In this document: positions 34,712-44,444 of the stretch, one piece after another
Layout: every line of letters starts with the position of its first letter
How positions within the stretch are numbered: the first letter of the stretch is position 1
Assembly (NCBI RefSeq): GCF_002910905.1
Contig: NZ_NEUE01000162.1
Span: forward strand, 1-47,458
Origin: Streptomyces sp. SM11
Lineage (GTDB): Bacteria; Actinomycetota; Actinomycetes; Streptomycetales; Streptomycetaceae
Direction: 5' to 3'
Length of the DNA stretch: 47,458 nucleotides
Made by a program: the position numbers and the translations under genes
Notes under the pieces: generated by a model
Told to the model about the DNA's origin: nothing
Database searches by the model: none
What the model saw: the letters and a program-made list of their open reading frames with translations, nothing else

Positions 34712-35233
34712 ATGGACACGTTCTGGTGGGTGGCGCTGGTCGCCGTGGTTCTGCTCGCGCTCGTCGCCGCGGTGGTGGACGGGCGGGGGCGCTCGGACCG
34801 CGGGCCCCGCTCGCGGCGGCCCCGGCAGCCGGTGGGGTCGTCCCGGCCGCCGTCCCGCCCGTCTCGCCCGTCGCGGCCTTCGGGCCCGGAAGGGCCTGGG
34901 GACGGGCGTACGCCGCGGGCGGGTGAGGTGTGGTGGGCCGATGTGCCGTACGAGGACGGGCCCGGGTCGAAGGACCGGCCGTGTCTGGTGATCTCGGTAC
35001 GGGGGCGGGGCCGGGGGCGCACGGCGCTCGTCGCCAAGATCACCAGCAAGCATCACGAGGAGCGGCCCGGGGTGATCGCGCTGCCCCCGGGGACGGTGGG
35101 GGATCAGCGGGGGCGGCAGAGTTTCCTGGAGACGGATGAGCTGCGGGAGGTGCGGGTCGCCGGGTTCCGGCGGCGGGTGGGGGCGGTGGATCCGGGGGTT
35201 TGGGAGCGGGTGCGGGGGTTGGGGGCGGGGTGA
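34712..35233 (+). CDS. Membrane-anchored PemK/MazF-fold protein
   Basis: 173 residues. Residues ~4-24 (FWWVALVAVVLLALVAAVVD) form a membrane helix, followed by an Arg/Pro/Ser-rich linker (~25-70) and a PemK/MazF-type domain beginning PRAGEVWWADVPYEDGPG, with KDRPCLVIS and LVAKITSK. MazF-family enzymes cleave RNA at short sequence motifs in toxin-antitoxin systems. No antitoxin gene is adjacent on either side: the neighbours are an MBL gene (divergent) and cysM (convergent). The family residues needed for catalysis (Arg of the DRPCLV strand) are visible, but activity is unproven. The membrane tether is unusual for the fold although seen in streptomycete relatives. Confidence 0.82.
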   Translation: MDTFWWVALVAVVLLALVAAVVDGRGRSDRGPRSRRPRQPVGSSRPPSRPSRPSRPSGPEGPGDGRTPRAGEVWWADVPYEDGPGSKDRPCLVISVRGRGRGRTALVAKITSKHHEERPGVIALPPGTVGDQRGRQSFLETDELREVRVAGFRRRVGAVDPGVWERVRGLGAG

Positions 35234-35235
35234 GG

Positions 35236-35270
35236 GCGGGGCCCTTTCGGGGCGCTGCCCCGGGCCCCGC
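35236..35270. terminator. Stem-loop terminator after the PemK-like gene
   Basis: Arms gcggggccc (35236-35244) and gggccccgc (35262-35270) are perfect complements, immediately after the stop at 35233. Confidence 0.7.
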
Positions 35271-35271
35271 T

Positions 35272-35366
35272 CCTCAAGCGCCGGACCGGCTGGGTTGCCC
35301 GGACCGGGCTTGAGCGTGCGCCCGGCCAGGCTGGAAAGGATGTCCTCGAACGCCGGACTGGCTGGG
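35272..35366. repeat. Two copies of a Streptomyces extragenic repeat
   Basis: cctcaagcgccggaccggct (from 35272) and cctcgaacgccggactggct (from 35344) are copies of the widespread extragenic motif CTCAAxCGCCGGACGGGCTG found many times in Streptomyces genomes. The second copy abuts the cysM 3' end. Confidence 0.75.
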
Positions 35367-35371
35367 CAAGC

Positions 35372-36836
<1,465 letters not shown>

Positions 36837-36842
36837 GCGGGC

Positions 36843-36848
36843 ATCGTA
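36843..36848 (-). promoter_or_regulatory. -10 box for the leaderless leader peptide
   Basis: TACGAT on the minus strand lies 6 nt before the ATG, the spacing that places the RNA start at the A of ATG. No good -35 is evident. Confidence 0.5.
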
Positions 36849-36905
36849 TCGATTCCCTGTGCGGAAACCCGAGGGGCATCCCACATTCTGGATGGTGAGC
36901 GATCG

Positions 36906-37703
36906 CTATGTGGACAGCGCGGGACGCGTGAGCCCTTCCGGCAGGTAGACGACCGTGGGTGCGCCGGTCTTCGGATGGGTACTGACTTCGGCGGCGACGC
37001 CGTACACCTCGCCCAGCAGTTCGGCCGTGAGGACCTCTTCCGGGGTGCCGGAGGCGACGACGCGGCCGTCCTTGAGGACGTAGAGGCGGTCGCAGTAGTA
37101 CGCGGCGAGGTTGAGGTCGTGCAGGGCGAGGAGGTTGGTGGTGCCGAGGTCGCGGACCAGGGAGAGGATCTCCAGCTGGTAGCGGATGTCCAGGTGGTTG
37201 GTCGGCTCGTCCAGGACGACGAGCGAGGGCTGCTGGACCAGGGCACGGGCGACCAGGGCGCGCTGGCGTTCGCCGCCGGAGAGGGAGGCGAACGTACGGG
37301 GTTCGAGCGCGGCGATGCCGACCCGGGAGAGGGCGTCGGCGACCAGGGCGGTGTCGGCGGCGGTGTCGGGTTCCCAGAACCGCTTGTGCGGGGCGCGGCC
37401 CATCGCGACGACCTGGCCGACGGTGAGCTCGAAACCGGCGTGGCCGTCCTGCGGAACGGTGGCGATGCGCTGGGCGCGGGCCTTCACGGGGAGGGTGGCG
37501 AGGTCGTCGCCGTCGAGGAGGACACGGCCGTGGGTGGGGCGCAGGGTGCCGTAGACGCAGCGCAGGAGGGTGGTCTTGCCGCTGCCGTTGGGGCCGACGA
37601 GGCCGACGGTCTCACCGTCGGCGGCGGTGAGATCGACGGCGTCGACGAGGTGGCGGCCCTCGCCGATGCCGTACGAGAGGCCCTCGGTGCGCAGGGTGGT
37701 CAC
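36906..37703 (-). CDS. btuD: Vitamin B12 ABC transporter ATP-binding protein
   Basis: 265-residue FecE/BtuD-type ATPase. Walker A GPNGSGKTTLLRC, Q-loop TVPQDGH, signature LSGGERQRALVAR, Walker B LVVLDEPTNHLD and switch LLALHDLNLA. It is the third gene of an importer operon (btuF-btuC-btuD order on the minus strand). GTG 37703 overlaps, through gtga, the stop of a 12-codon mini-frame that itself begins at the atga overlapping the btuC stop (37700-37738); this relay could couple translation. The B12 assignment comes from the cobalamin riboswitch in front of the operon. Confidence 0.88.
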   Translation of the reverse strand: MTTLRTEGLSYGIGEGRHLVDAVDLTAADGETVGLVGPNGSGKTTLLRCVYGTLRPTHGRVLLDGDDLATLPVKARAQRIATVPQDGHAGFELTVGQVVAMGRAPHKRFWEPDTAADTALVADALSRVGIAALEPRTFASLSGGERQRALVARALVQQPSLVVLDEPTNHLDIRYQLEILSLVRDLGTTNLLALHDLNLAAYYCDRLYVLKDGRVVASGTPEEVLTAELLGEVYGVAAEVSTHPKTGAPTVVYLPEGLTRPALST

Positions 37704-37738
37704 GGGCGGGCCCTCTCGGGGAAGGGTGCGGTCGTCAT
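37700..37738 (-). CDS. 12-codon coupling mini-frame between btuC and btuD
   Basis: ATG at 37738 overlaps the btuC stop (atga); the frame encodes MTTAPFPERARP and its TGA overlaps the btuD GTG (gtga). The peptide is probably not functional; the arrangement suggests ribosomes move from btuC to btuD by two successive reinitiations. Confidence 0.35.
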   Translation of the reverse strand: MTTAPFPERARP

Positions 37739-38775
37739 GCGGGGGCTCCTTCGGGCCTGCGGCGCAGCATCCAGAGGAAGAAAGGGCCGCCGGTCAGGGC
37801 CGTGAGGACGCCGACGGGGATGTCCTGCGGGGCGGCGAGTGTCCGGGCTGCCAGGTCGGCGAGGACCAGGAACACCGCGCCGCCGAGGGCGACGACCGGG
37901 AGCAGCGCGCGGTGCGCGGCGCCGACGGCCATCCGGGCCATGTGCGGGACCATCAGGCCGACGAAGCCGATCGCCCCGCTGTACGCGACGAGCGCCCCGG
38001 TCATGAGGGAGGCGAGGACGAAGACGGCGGCCCGGAAGCGGGCGGTGTCGAGGCCGAGGACGGTGGCGCCCTCCTCCCCCACCAGGAGCAGGTCGAGCGG
38101 CCGGGCCAGGGTGAGGAGGACGGCGGTGCCGATGACCAGGGTGACCGTGGGGAGGGCGAGCATGTCCCAGCGGGCCGCGCCGAGGCCGCCGAGGGTCCAG
38201 TAGAGGACTTCCTGGAGGTGGTCGGCGCGGGCGGAGGTGACCAGGATCAGGCTGGTGAGGGCGGAGAGGATGTAGGAGACGGCGATCCCGGCGAGGACGA
38301 GCCGGCCGGTGGTGAGGCCGCCCCCGCCGCGCGCCAGGGAGTAGACGAGCAGCAGCGAGAGCAGCGCGCCGGCGAAGGCGGCGGCGGGGATCGTGACGGT
38401 GGTGGCGAGGGTGGCTCCGATGCCGAGGACGATCACGAGGACCGCGCCGGTGGAGGCTCCGGAGGAGACGCCGAGGAGGAACGGGTCGGCGAGCTGGTTG
38501 CGTACGAGGGCCTGGAGGACGGTGCCGATGACGGCGAGTCCGGCGCCGACGACGATGCCGAGCAGCACGCGGGGCAGCCGGACGTCCAGGACGATCGTGC
38601 GGAAGGGGCTCGCGTCCGCCCGCCCGGTCAGGATGTCGAGGACCTGGCCGGGCGGGATGCGGACGGAGCCGAGGGCGAGGGCTGCGAGCACGGCGGCGGC
38701 GAGGAGCGCGGCGAGGACGCCGAGCACCAGGGTGTAGCGGAGCGGCCGCCGCGGTGCGGGGGTGCGGCAGGTCAC
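37735..38775 (-). CDS. btuC: Vitamin B12 ABC transporter permease (FecCD/BtuC family)
   Basis: 346-residue FecCD-type permease with about ten membrane helices. Diagnostic stretches: LGSVRIPPGQVLDIL, RLPRVLLGIVVGAGLAVIG, QALVRNQLADPFLLGVSSGAS, and YSGAIGFVGLMVPHMAR. GTG 38775 overlaps the stop of the binding-protein gene by 4 nt. Sequence alone would allow siderophore or B12 as substrate; the riboswitch decides for B12. Confidence 0.9.
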   Translation of the reverse strand: MTCRTPAPRRPLRYTLVLGVLAALLAAAVLAALALGSVRIPPGQVLDILTGRADASPFRTIVLDVRLPRVLLGIVVGAGLAVIGTVLQALVRNQLADPFLLGVSSGASTGAVLVIVLGIGATLATTVTIPAAAFAGALLSLLLVYSLARGGGGLTTGRLVLAGIAVSYILSALTSLILVTSARADHLQEVLYWTLGGLGAARWDMLALPTVTLVIGTAVLLTLARPLDLLLVGEEGATVLGLDTARFRAAVFVLASLMTGALVAYSGAIGFVGLMVPHMARMAVGAAHRALLPVVALGGAVFLVLADLAARTLAAPQDIPVGVLTALTGGPFFLWMLRRRPEGAPA

Positions 38776-39770
38776 GGGGTGGTGGCCGCCGGGTGGAGCT
38801 GGGCCGCGAGCTTGTCGACGGCGGCGGGGACGCGGACGCCGAGGACCGCGTCGGAGAGCGGCATGACCGCGAAGCGCTTGTTCTTGATGGCGGGGACGTC
38901 GGCGAGGGCCGGGTCGGTGAGGAGGCGCTTCTTCTTCTGTTCGACGGTGGTGGAGCCGTAGTCGTAGATCACGATGGCTTCGGGCCCCCGGGCGACGACG
39001 TTCTCCCAGGAGGCGTCGCCGAAGGGCTTGTCGAGGTCGGCGAAGACGTTGGTGCCGCCGGCCCGCTCGATCAGTTCGTTGCCGATGCCCTCGCCGCCCG
39101 CGGTGAAGGCGGTCTTGTCGCCGCTGTCGTAGACGAAGACGGAGACGGGCTTCAGGCCGGCGAGCTTCTTCGCGGTGGCGGCGTTGTCGGCCTTGGCCTG
39201 CTTGATCCAGGCCTCGGCGCGGTCGGGGACGCCGAAGGTGCGGCCGACCGCGCGGACCTCCTCGTAGAGGGTGTCCATGGGCTGGTCGCCCTCGGTGCAG
39301 CTCTCGGCGTTGAGCCGGGTCTCGATGCCGGACTTCTTCAGCGCTTCGCGGCTGCGGCCGTCGCCGGCGGCGAAGGCGCTGCTGTAGCCGCCGTAGACGA
39401 AGTCGGGGTCGGTGGCGAGGACCTGCTCGTAGGAGGGGTACTCCTTGGCGATGACCGGGACGGAGGCGTAGTCCTTCGCGTACTTCGGCAGGACCTGGTC
39501 GTCGAGGTAGGCGGTGCCGACGAGGGACTTCGCCAGGCCCAGTTCCAGCATGATCTCGGTGACGTGCTGGTTCATGGTGACCACGCGCTTCGGCGGGGCC
39601 TGGTACGTGGTGGTGACACCGCAGTTCTTGACGGTGTAGGGGAATCCCTCGTTCTTCGCCGCGGCCTTGTCCCCGGTGGCGGCGTCGCCGTCCGGTGGGG
39701 TGGAGCAGGCGGTGAGGGCGAGCGGGAGCAGCACGGCGGCGGCTATGAGCGCGGGGGTGCGCCGGGACAT
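38772..39770 (-). CDS. btuF: B12-binding lipoprotein of ABC importer (BtuF-like)
   Basis: 332-residue lipoprotein of the helical-backbone metal/cobalamin-binding family. The signal ends in the lipobox LTAC (lipidated Cys ~22). The mature part has the FecB/BtuF fold: PPKRVVTMNQHVTEIMLELG, YEQVLATDPDFVYGG, GNELIERAGGTNVFADL and a long interdomain helix. It is the promoter-proximal gene, directly behind a cobalamin riboswitch. ATG 39770 with gagagg upstream. Confidence 0.9.
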   Translation of the reverse strand: MSRRTPALIAAAVLLPLALTACSTPPDGDAATGDKAAAKNEGFPYTVKNCGVTTTYQAPPKRVVTMNQHVTEIMLELGLAKSLVGTAYLDDQVLPKYAKDYASVPVIAKEYPSYEQVLATDPDFVYGGYSSAFAAGDGRSREALKKSGIETRLNAESCTEGDQPMDTLYEEVRAVGRTFGVPDRAEAWIKQAKADNAATAKKLAGLKPVSVFVYDSGDKTAFTAGGEGIGNELIERAGGTNVFADLDKPFGDASWENVVARGPEAIVIYDYGSTTVEQKKKRLLTDPALADVPAIKNKRFAVMPLSDAVLGVRVPAAVDKLAAQLHPAATTP

Positions 39771-39810
39771 GGCGGGGCCTCTCCGGGGGATTTCCGCGTC
39801 CCCTGGTCGA

Positions 39811-39960
39811 TGCGGGAAGGCAGCGGGCCAGTTCCTGGCTTCCGGGCCGCCCTCCGGTGCGGGTTCGTCCGTCGAGGAGTCGTCCGCGTGGGAGGGGGCC
39901 CGGTCACAGTGGCGGGACCGTGCCGGATTCGCACCGGCTTCCTGGTTCCCGCTGCCTTGA
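39811..39960 (-). promoter_or_regulatory. Cobalamin (B12) riboswitch
   Basis: On the minus strand the segment contains CCGGTGCGAATCCGGCACGG followed by TCCCGCCACTGTGA (plus 39904-39940), the conserved core of the AdoCbl riboswitch, and downstream the B12-box AGCCAGGAACTGGCC (plus ~39826-39840). It ends ~40 nt before the btuF ATG. Binding of cobalamin would repress importer expression. Confidence 0.95.
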
Positions 39961-40024
39961 TCGGTTCTGGGGGCAGTGTGCCAGACCCGTGCGGGGGTCC
40001 TGCGGGGCGGCCGGACGCTGCTGC

Positions 40025-40447
40025 TCAGTACGCCTGGACGACCTGCACGTCTTCCTCGGTGATCACGCCGTCCACGATGTGGTACGAGCGGAACTGGAAG
40101 GGGCCCGCGCCGTCGGTGTCGGCGGTGGAGACGAGGACGTAGTGGGCGCCGGGTTCGTTGGCGTAGGTGATGTCGGTGCGGGAGGGGTAGGCCTCGGTCG
40201 CCGTGTGCGAGTGGTAGACGATCACGGGCTCCTCGTCGCGGTCGTCCATCTCGCGGTAGAGCTTGAGGAGGTCGGCGGAGTCGAACTCGTAGAACGTGGG
40301 CGAGCGGGCGGCGTTGAGCATCGGGATGAAGCGCTCGGGGCGGTCCGTCCCGGCCGGGCCCGCGACCACTCCGCACGCCTCGTCTGGGTGGTCGGCGCGG
40401 GAGTGGGCGACGATCTGGTCGTAGAGCGTCTGGGTGATGGTCAGCAT
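40025..40447 (-). CDS. mec: JAMM/MPN metallopeptidase, Mec-like
   Basis: 140-residue Zn peptidase of the Mov34/MPN/PAD-1 family. The JAMM motif is complete: HSHTATEAYPSRTD (HxH-x7-S-x2-D), with the upstream Glu in DEACGVV. In mycobacteria Mec releases cysteine from the CysO-Cys adduct; in other sulfur-carrier pathways such enzymes also trim C-terminal residues after GG. Here both roles are plausible because CysO ends in GGMR. It is separated from cysO by the B12 importer operon. ATG 40447 fits the family start. Confidence 0.9.
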   Translation of the reverse strand: MLTITQTLYDQIVAHSRADHPDEACGVVAGPAGTDRPERFIPMLNAARSPTFYEFDSADLLKLYREMDDRDEEPVIVYHSHTATEAYPSRTDITYANEPGAHYVLVSTADTDGAGPFQFRSYHIVDGVITEEDVQVVQAY

Positions 40448-40662
40448 GGCGCCAGGATAAGACCGACCGGTGACGGGGAGGGCGGCAGATGTGCGTGCCC
40501 GGCCCCGCGACGCCGCACCCCCCATTGCCGGTCGGTCTGCGGCAGGCGGCCCCCTGCCGGTGGGTGGTACGCGGGGAGCCGCCCGCGGATCCGAGCGTCC
40601 CTTGAGCGAACGGATGGCGCTCGATCCGGCGCAGGCGGGGAGACGGCCCGCTCCCGGTGCGG

Positions 40663-41274
40663 TTACGGCATCAGCGTCTCGACGAGCGTTTCCTGGAGCG
40701 CGCCGAGCCAGAGGTAGGCCATCACCATGGGCTTGCGCGGATCGGCGTCGGGGAGCCGGTAGAGCGAGCCCTCCTCGCCCTCGTCCTCGTCGGAGACCTC
40801 CAGCCGGGTGCCGATGGTCAGGCGCAGGTCGTTGAGGGAGCGGAGCCAGCTGCGGCACTCGTCGCCGGTGAGGGTGAGGACGGCGCCGCCGTCCCCGGCG
40901 GGCGCGAGCGCGTCCAGGGTACGGACGACGGTGACGGCGTCCTCGCGCTTGCCGGAGCGCAGGTCGTTCTCGGTGAAGCGGCGGAACTCGGCGGACAGCT
41001 CGCGCAGCTCGTCCTCCGGCTTTCCGCCCTCGGCGGGCCGGTCGGGGCCGCCGTAGGCGTCGGGGAAGAGCCGGGCGAGCGCCGGGTCGGAGGGCGGCTT
41101 GCTGGGGCCCTCGGCGAAGAGGGCGGCGAGCGGGTCCTCGCCGTCGGCGGGCTGGTCGCCGGGGCCGATCAGTTCGAGCAGCTGGACGACGAGGGAGCGC
41201 AGGATGGAGATCTCGACCTCGTCGAGCGCGACGGCAGCGCCGCCGCCTGGGGTGGCCTCGAAGTGGCCGGCCAT
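40663..41274 (-). CDS. aosR: DUF2017 protein, AosR-like redox regulator
   Basis: 203-residue actinobacteria-specific protein. N-terminal LDEVEISILRSLVVQLLELI, C-terminal LTLTGDECRSWLRSLNDLRL, TIGTRLEV and YLWLGALQETLVETL, matching DUF2017. The M. tuberculosis member AosR is a thiol-based sensor that activates cysM operon genes under oxidative stress. A single Cys (DDECRSWL region) is visible here, so the redox mechanism may differ. It is directly downstream of clpS as in mycobacteria. Confidence 0.87.
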   Translation of the reverse strand: MAGHFEATPGGGAAVALDEVEISILRSLVVQLLELIGPGDQPADGEDPLAALFAEGPSKPPSDPALARLFPDAYGGPDRPAEGGKPEDELRELSAEFRRFTENDLRSGKREDAVTVVRTLDALAPAGDGGAVLTLTGDECRSWLRSLNDLRLTIGTRLEVSDEDEGEEGSLYRLPDADPRKPMVMAYLWLGALQETLVETLMP

Positions 41275-41338
41275 GGATTCTCCGATGGTGGGTCGAACGG
41301 GGCGGGGGCGGTACGGCGGGGGAGCCGCCCGGGCGGTT

Positions 41339-41656
41339 CTAGTTGCGGTCCTGGGTGAGGGTGGCCCACAGCCCGTAGCCGTGCATGGCCTGGACGTCGC
41401 GCTCCATCTCCTCGCGGCTCCCGCTGGAGACGACGGCGCGGCCCTTCTGGTGCACGTCCATCATGAGCTTGTGGGCCTTGTCCTTCGGGTAGCCGAAGTA
41501 GGCCTGGAAGACATAGGTCACGTAGCTCATGAGATTGACCGGGTCATTGTGGACGAGCGTCACCCACGGGACGTCCGGCTCGGGGACCGCGAAGGTCTCC
41601 TCGGCCGAATCGGGACGTTCGATCTCTACGGGGGTAGCAACGCTCACCCGTCCCAT
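41339..41656 (-). CDS. clpS: ATP-dependent Clp protease adaptor ClpS
   Basis: 105-residue N-end-rule adaptor that delivers substrates to ClpAP/ClpCP. Signature: [21 protein letters not shown] and [23 protein letters not shown], with the N-degron pocket residues in NDPVN and MMDVH. ATG 41656 is chosen; an inner GTG at 41647 is possible. It is divergent from pncB and heads the clpS-DUF2017 pair. Confidence 0.95.
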   Translation of the reverse strand: MGRVSVATPVEIERPDSAEETFAVPEPDVPWVTLVHNDPVNLMSYVTYVFQAYFGYPKDKAHKLMMDVHQKGRAVVSSGSREEMERDVQAMHGYGLWATLTQDRN

Positions 41657-41735
41657 GCTGCCACCCGGGCGGGCCCGGCGCACAAACGGACCCCACATCT
41701 CGTCACTTTGACGAATAGGGGGTAGCATCTCGGCC

Positions 41736-43064
41736 ATGAACTCAGCGGACCTCGGGCGACGGGTCGGCGTTCCGTCGACGGCGCTCTTCACCGACCAGTA
41801 CGAGCTGACCATGGTGCAGGCGGCCCTCAAGGCCGGCACCGCCGACCGGCGCTCGGTCTTCGAGGCGTTCACCCGCCGGCTGCCCGAGGGGCGGCGCTAC
41901 GGAGTCGTCGCGGGCACCGGGCGGGTGCTGGACGCGGTGGAGAACTTCCACTTCGACGACGAGATGATCGGCTTCCTGCGCCAGCAGGACATCGTGGACG
42001 AGCCGACCCTCGAATGGCTGGCCGACTACCGCTTCAGCGGTGACATCTGGGGCTATCCGGAGGGCGAGGTCTACTTCCCGGGCTCCCCGATCCTGCGGGT
42101 GGAGGGGTCCTTCGCCGAGTGCGTGCTGCTGGAGACGGTGATCCTCTCCATCCTCAACCACGACTCCGCCATCGCCGCCGCCGCCTCGCGGATGTCGGCC
42201 GCCGCCGGGGGCCGCAGGCTGATCGAGATGGGCGCGCGCCGCACCCACGAGCTCTCCGCGGTCGCCTCGGCCCGCGCCGCGTACGTCGGCGGCTTCGACG
42301 CCACCTCCGACCTGGCGGCCGGCTTCCGCTGGGCGATCCCCACCGTCGGCACCAGCGCGCACTCCTTCACCCTGCTGCACGACTGCGAGCGCGACGCGTT
42401 CCGGGCGCAGGTGGACTCGCTGGGCCGGGGCACGACACTGCTGGTCGACACGTACGACGTGACCGAGGCGGTCCGGGCGGCCGTCGACATCGCGGGTCCC
42501 GAGCTCGGCGCCGTACGGATCGACTCCGGGGACCTGCTCCTGGTCGCGCACCGGGTGCGGCAGCAGCTGGACGAGCTGGGGGCGACGGGCACGAAGATCG
42601 TGGTGACCTCGGACCTGGACGAGTACGCCATCGCCTCGCTGGCCGCCGCGCCGGTGGACGCGTACGGGGTCGGCACCCAGCTGGTCACCGGGAGCGGGCA
42701 CCCCTCCTGCTCGATGGTCTACAAGCTGGTGGCCCGCGCCGGCACGGCGGAGCCGGACGCTCCGCTGGTACCGGTGGCCAAGAAGTCGCTCGGCGCGAAG
42801 TCGTCGAAGGGCGGTCGCAAGTGGGCCGCCCGCCGGACCGACGAGCACGGGGTCGCCGAGGCCGAGGTGATCGGCACCGGCCCCGCGCCCGCGGAGCCGG
42901 CAGGCCGGCCGCTGCTGGTGGAGCTGGTGCGGGGCGGCGAGGTGGTCGCCCGCGAGCCGCTGGAGGCCGCCCGGGAGCGGCACGTGGCCGCGCGCGCGGG
43001 GCTGCCGATGTCGGCGTTCCAGCTGTCGCGGGGCGAGCCGGTGATCCCGACCGAGTACGCCTGA
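41736..43064 (+). CDS. pncB: Nicotinate phosphoribosyltransferase
   Basis: 442-residue enzyme of the Preiss-Handler NAD salvage pathway: nicotinate plus PRPP to nicotinate mononucleotide. Motifs: [73 protein letters not shown] and [10 protein letters not shown]. Complete. pncA (nicotinamidase) follows, giving the two consecutive steps nicotinamide to nicotinate to NaMN. ATG 41736 has the usual N-terminus; the ggggta stretch is near. Confidence 0.95.
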   Translation: MNSADLGRRVGVPSTALFTDQYELTMVQAALKAGTADRRSVFEAFTRRLPEGRRYGVVAGTGRVLDAVENFHFDDEMIGFLRQQDIVDEPTLEWLADYRFSGDIWGYPEGEVYFPGSPILRVEGSFAECVLLETVILSILNHDSAIAAAASRMSAAAGGRRLIEMGARRTHELSAVASARAAYVGGFDATSDLAAGFRWAIPTVGTSAHSFTLLHDCERDAFRAQVDSLGRGTTLLVDTYDVTEAVRAAVDIAGPELGAVRIDSGDLLLVAHRVRQQLDELGATGTKIVVTSDLDEYAIASLAAAPVDAYGVGTQLVTGSGHPSCSMVYKLVARAGTAEPDAPLVPVAKKSLGAKSSKGGRKWAARRTDEHGVAEAEVIGTGPAPAEPAGRPLLVELVRGGEVVAREPLEAARERHVAARAGLPMSAFQLSRGEPVIPTEYA

Positions 43065-43070
43065 GAGCGG

Positions 43071-43099
43071 CCGGGGCGGCCCGGCGGCGGCCGCCCCGG
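43071..43099. terminator. Terminator after pncB
   Basis: Perfect 11-bp stem (ccggggcggcc at 43071-43081 with ggccgccccgg at 43089-43099) and 7-nt loop, 6 nt after the pncB stop. pncA thus probably has its own promoter in the remaining gap. Confidence 0.8.
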
Positions 43100-43302
43100 G
43101 ATCCGGACCGGCCGGGTCCGCAACCGGGGGTTTCGGCGGACGGGCTTGATTGTGGCGGTCCAGTGCCTAGGCTCGAACCCGCGGACACACCCGGGCACCC
43201 CCGGCATCCCCCTTCCGCTCCGGCCCCCACCCCGCTCCGCGCTCCGCGCTCCCGCTCCAATCCCGCTCCATCCGCTCCCGCCCCCACCGAAGGACACCCG
43301 CC

Positions 43303-43893
43303 ATGCACCGCGCATTGATCGTCGTGGACGTCCAGAACGACTTCTGCGAGGGCGGCAGCCTCGCGGTGGCGGGCGGTGCCGATGTCGCCGCCGCCATCAC
43401 CGACCTGATCGGCGACGCCCAGCCCGGCTACCGCCATGTCGTGGCCACCCGCGACCACCACATCGACCCGGGCGACCACTTCTCGCCCAACCCGGACTTC
43501 GAGCACTCCTGGCCGGTGCACTGCGTCGCCGGTACGGAGGGCGTCGGCTTCCACCCGAACTTCGCGCCCGCCGTCGCCTCCGGCGCGATCGACTCGGTGT
43601 TCGACAAGGGGGCGTACTCCGCCGCTTACAGCGGGTTCGAGGGCTCCGACGAGAACGGCACCGGCCTCGCCCGGTGGCTGCGCGACCGCGAGGTCACCGA
43701 GGTCGACGTGGTCGGCATCGCCACCGACCACTGTGTACGGGCCACCGCGCTGGACGCGGCCCGTGAGGGCTTCGTCACGCACGTACTGCTCGACCTGACC
43801 GCGGGGGTGTCCGGGGCGACCACGGAACGGGCCCTGGCGGAGCTGCGTACGGCGGGCGTGAAGCTCTCCGGAACGCCGGTCGTCGCGCCGTGA
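43303..43893 (+). CDS. pncA: Nicotinamidase (isochorismatase family)
   Basis: 196-residue amidase that converts nicotinamide to nicotinate. Active-site Asp in VVDVQNDFCEGGSL, Lys in FDKGAYSAAYSGF, and Cys in GIATDHCVRATALDA; metal ligands in TRDHHIDPGDHF. All are present. It acts just before pncB in NAD salvage. ATG 43303. Confidence 0.94.
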   Translation: MHRALIVVDVQNDFCEGGSLAVAGGADVAAAITDLIGDAQPGYRHVVATRDHHIDPGDHFSPNPDFEHSWPVHCVAGTEGVGFHPNFAPAVASGAIDSVFDKGAYSAAYSGFEGSDENGTGLARWLRDREVTEVDVVGIATDHCVRATALDAAREGFVTHVLLDLTAGVSGATTERALAELRTAGVKLSGTPVVAP

Positions 43894-43915
43894 CCCCACC
43901 GGATCCGGACACCCC

Positions 43916-44320
43916 CTAAGCGGCCGGGCGGGCCGGGCCGGCGTACCCGGCGGAGCCCAGCAGGGCCCTGATCGGGTGCCACAGCTCCTGGCACGACTGG
44001 GGTGCGAGGCCCGACAGGCCGGCCGGTTCCGCCTGCGGGGCGGCCCGCCACAGCAGACCGTCCGGATGGTGCAGCACCGCCGTGATCTCGTCCGGCGTGG
44101 GCGGCCGGTCGTTGCCGCGCAGGTAGACCGCGCGCAGCCCCAGGTTGCGCAGCCTGGTCAGGGCGCGCGCCCGGTTCGCCGCGTGCACCAGAACCCGTAC
44201 CGGGGCTCCGGGCCCGGCTCCCGTGCCGCCGCGGGGACCTGTTCCGTCGGCCGGTCTGGTCAGGGTCAGGGCGACCACCACCGTGCCGTTCGGCAACCTG
44301 CAGAAACCTCCGCCTGCCAT
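43916..44320 (-). CDS. Conserved Streptomyces hypothetical protein
   Basis: 134-residue protein starting MAGGGFCRLPNGTVVVALTL. It has two short alpha/beta segments (PVRVLVHAANRARALTRLRN, LRAVYLRGNDRPPTPDEITA) and an LxDGLLWR phrase. No recognised domain, signal or membrane segment. ATG 44320 has gggggagcg upstream. The gene is convergent with pncA (23-nt gap). Function unknown. Confidence 0.7.
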   Translation of the reverse strand: MAGGGFCRLPNGTVVVALTLTRPADGTGPRGGTGAGPGAPVRVLVHAANRARALTRLRNLGLRAVYLRGNDRPPTPDEITAVLHHPDGLLWRAAPQAEPAGLSGLAPQSCQELWHPIRALLGSAGYAGPARPAA

Positions 44321-44382
44321 GCTCCGCGCTCCCCCGTGAGACGTCGTGTCAATAAGGATGTGGACAAGACGCACCTAAACAC

Positions 44383-44418
44383 GATCGGCCGCCGCCCGCT
44401 AGGGGGCGGCGGCCGATC
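44383..44418. terminator. Strong terminator after the M6 protease gene
   Basis: Perfect 15-bp stem (gatcggccgccgccc at 44383-44397 with its complement at 44404-44418) and a 6-nt loop, 27 nt beyond the protease stop; followed by a short T-rich stretch on the minus strand. Confidence 0.85.
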
Positions 44419-44444
44419 ATGGTTTTACCTGCGGTTTTACTTGA

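Noticed and set aside
35272..35366. Attachment-site direct repeat
   Set aside because: Both copies match the common Streptomyces extragenic repeat and no integrase is nearby.
36906..39770. Siderophore/iron ABC importer
   Set aside because: The family is shared by iron and B12 systems; the clear cobalamin riboswitch in front of the operon favours B12.
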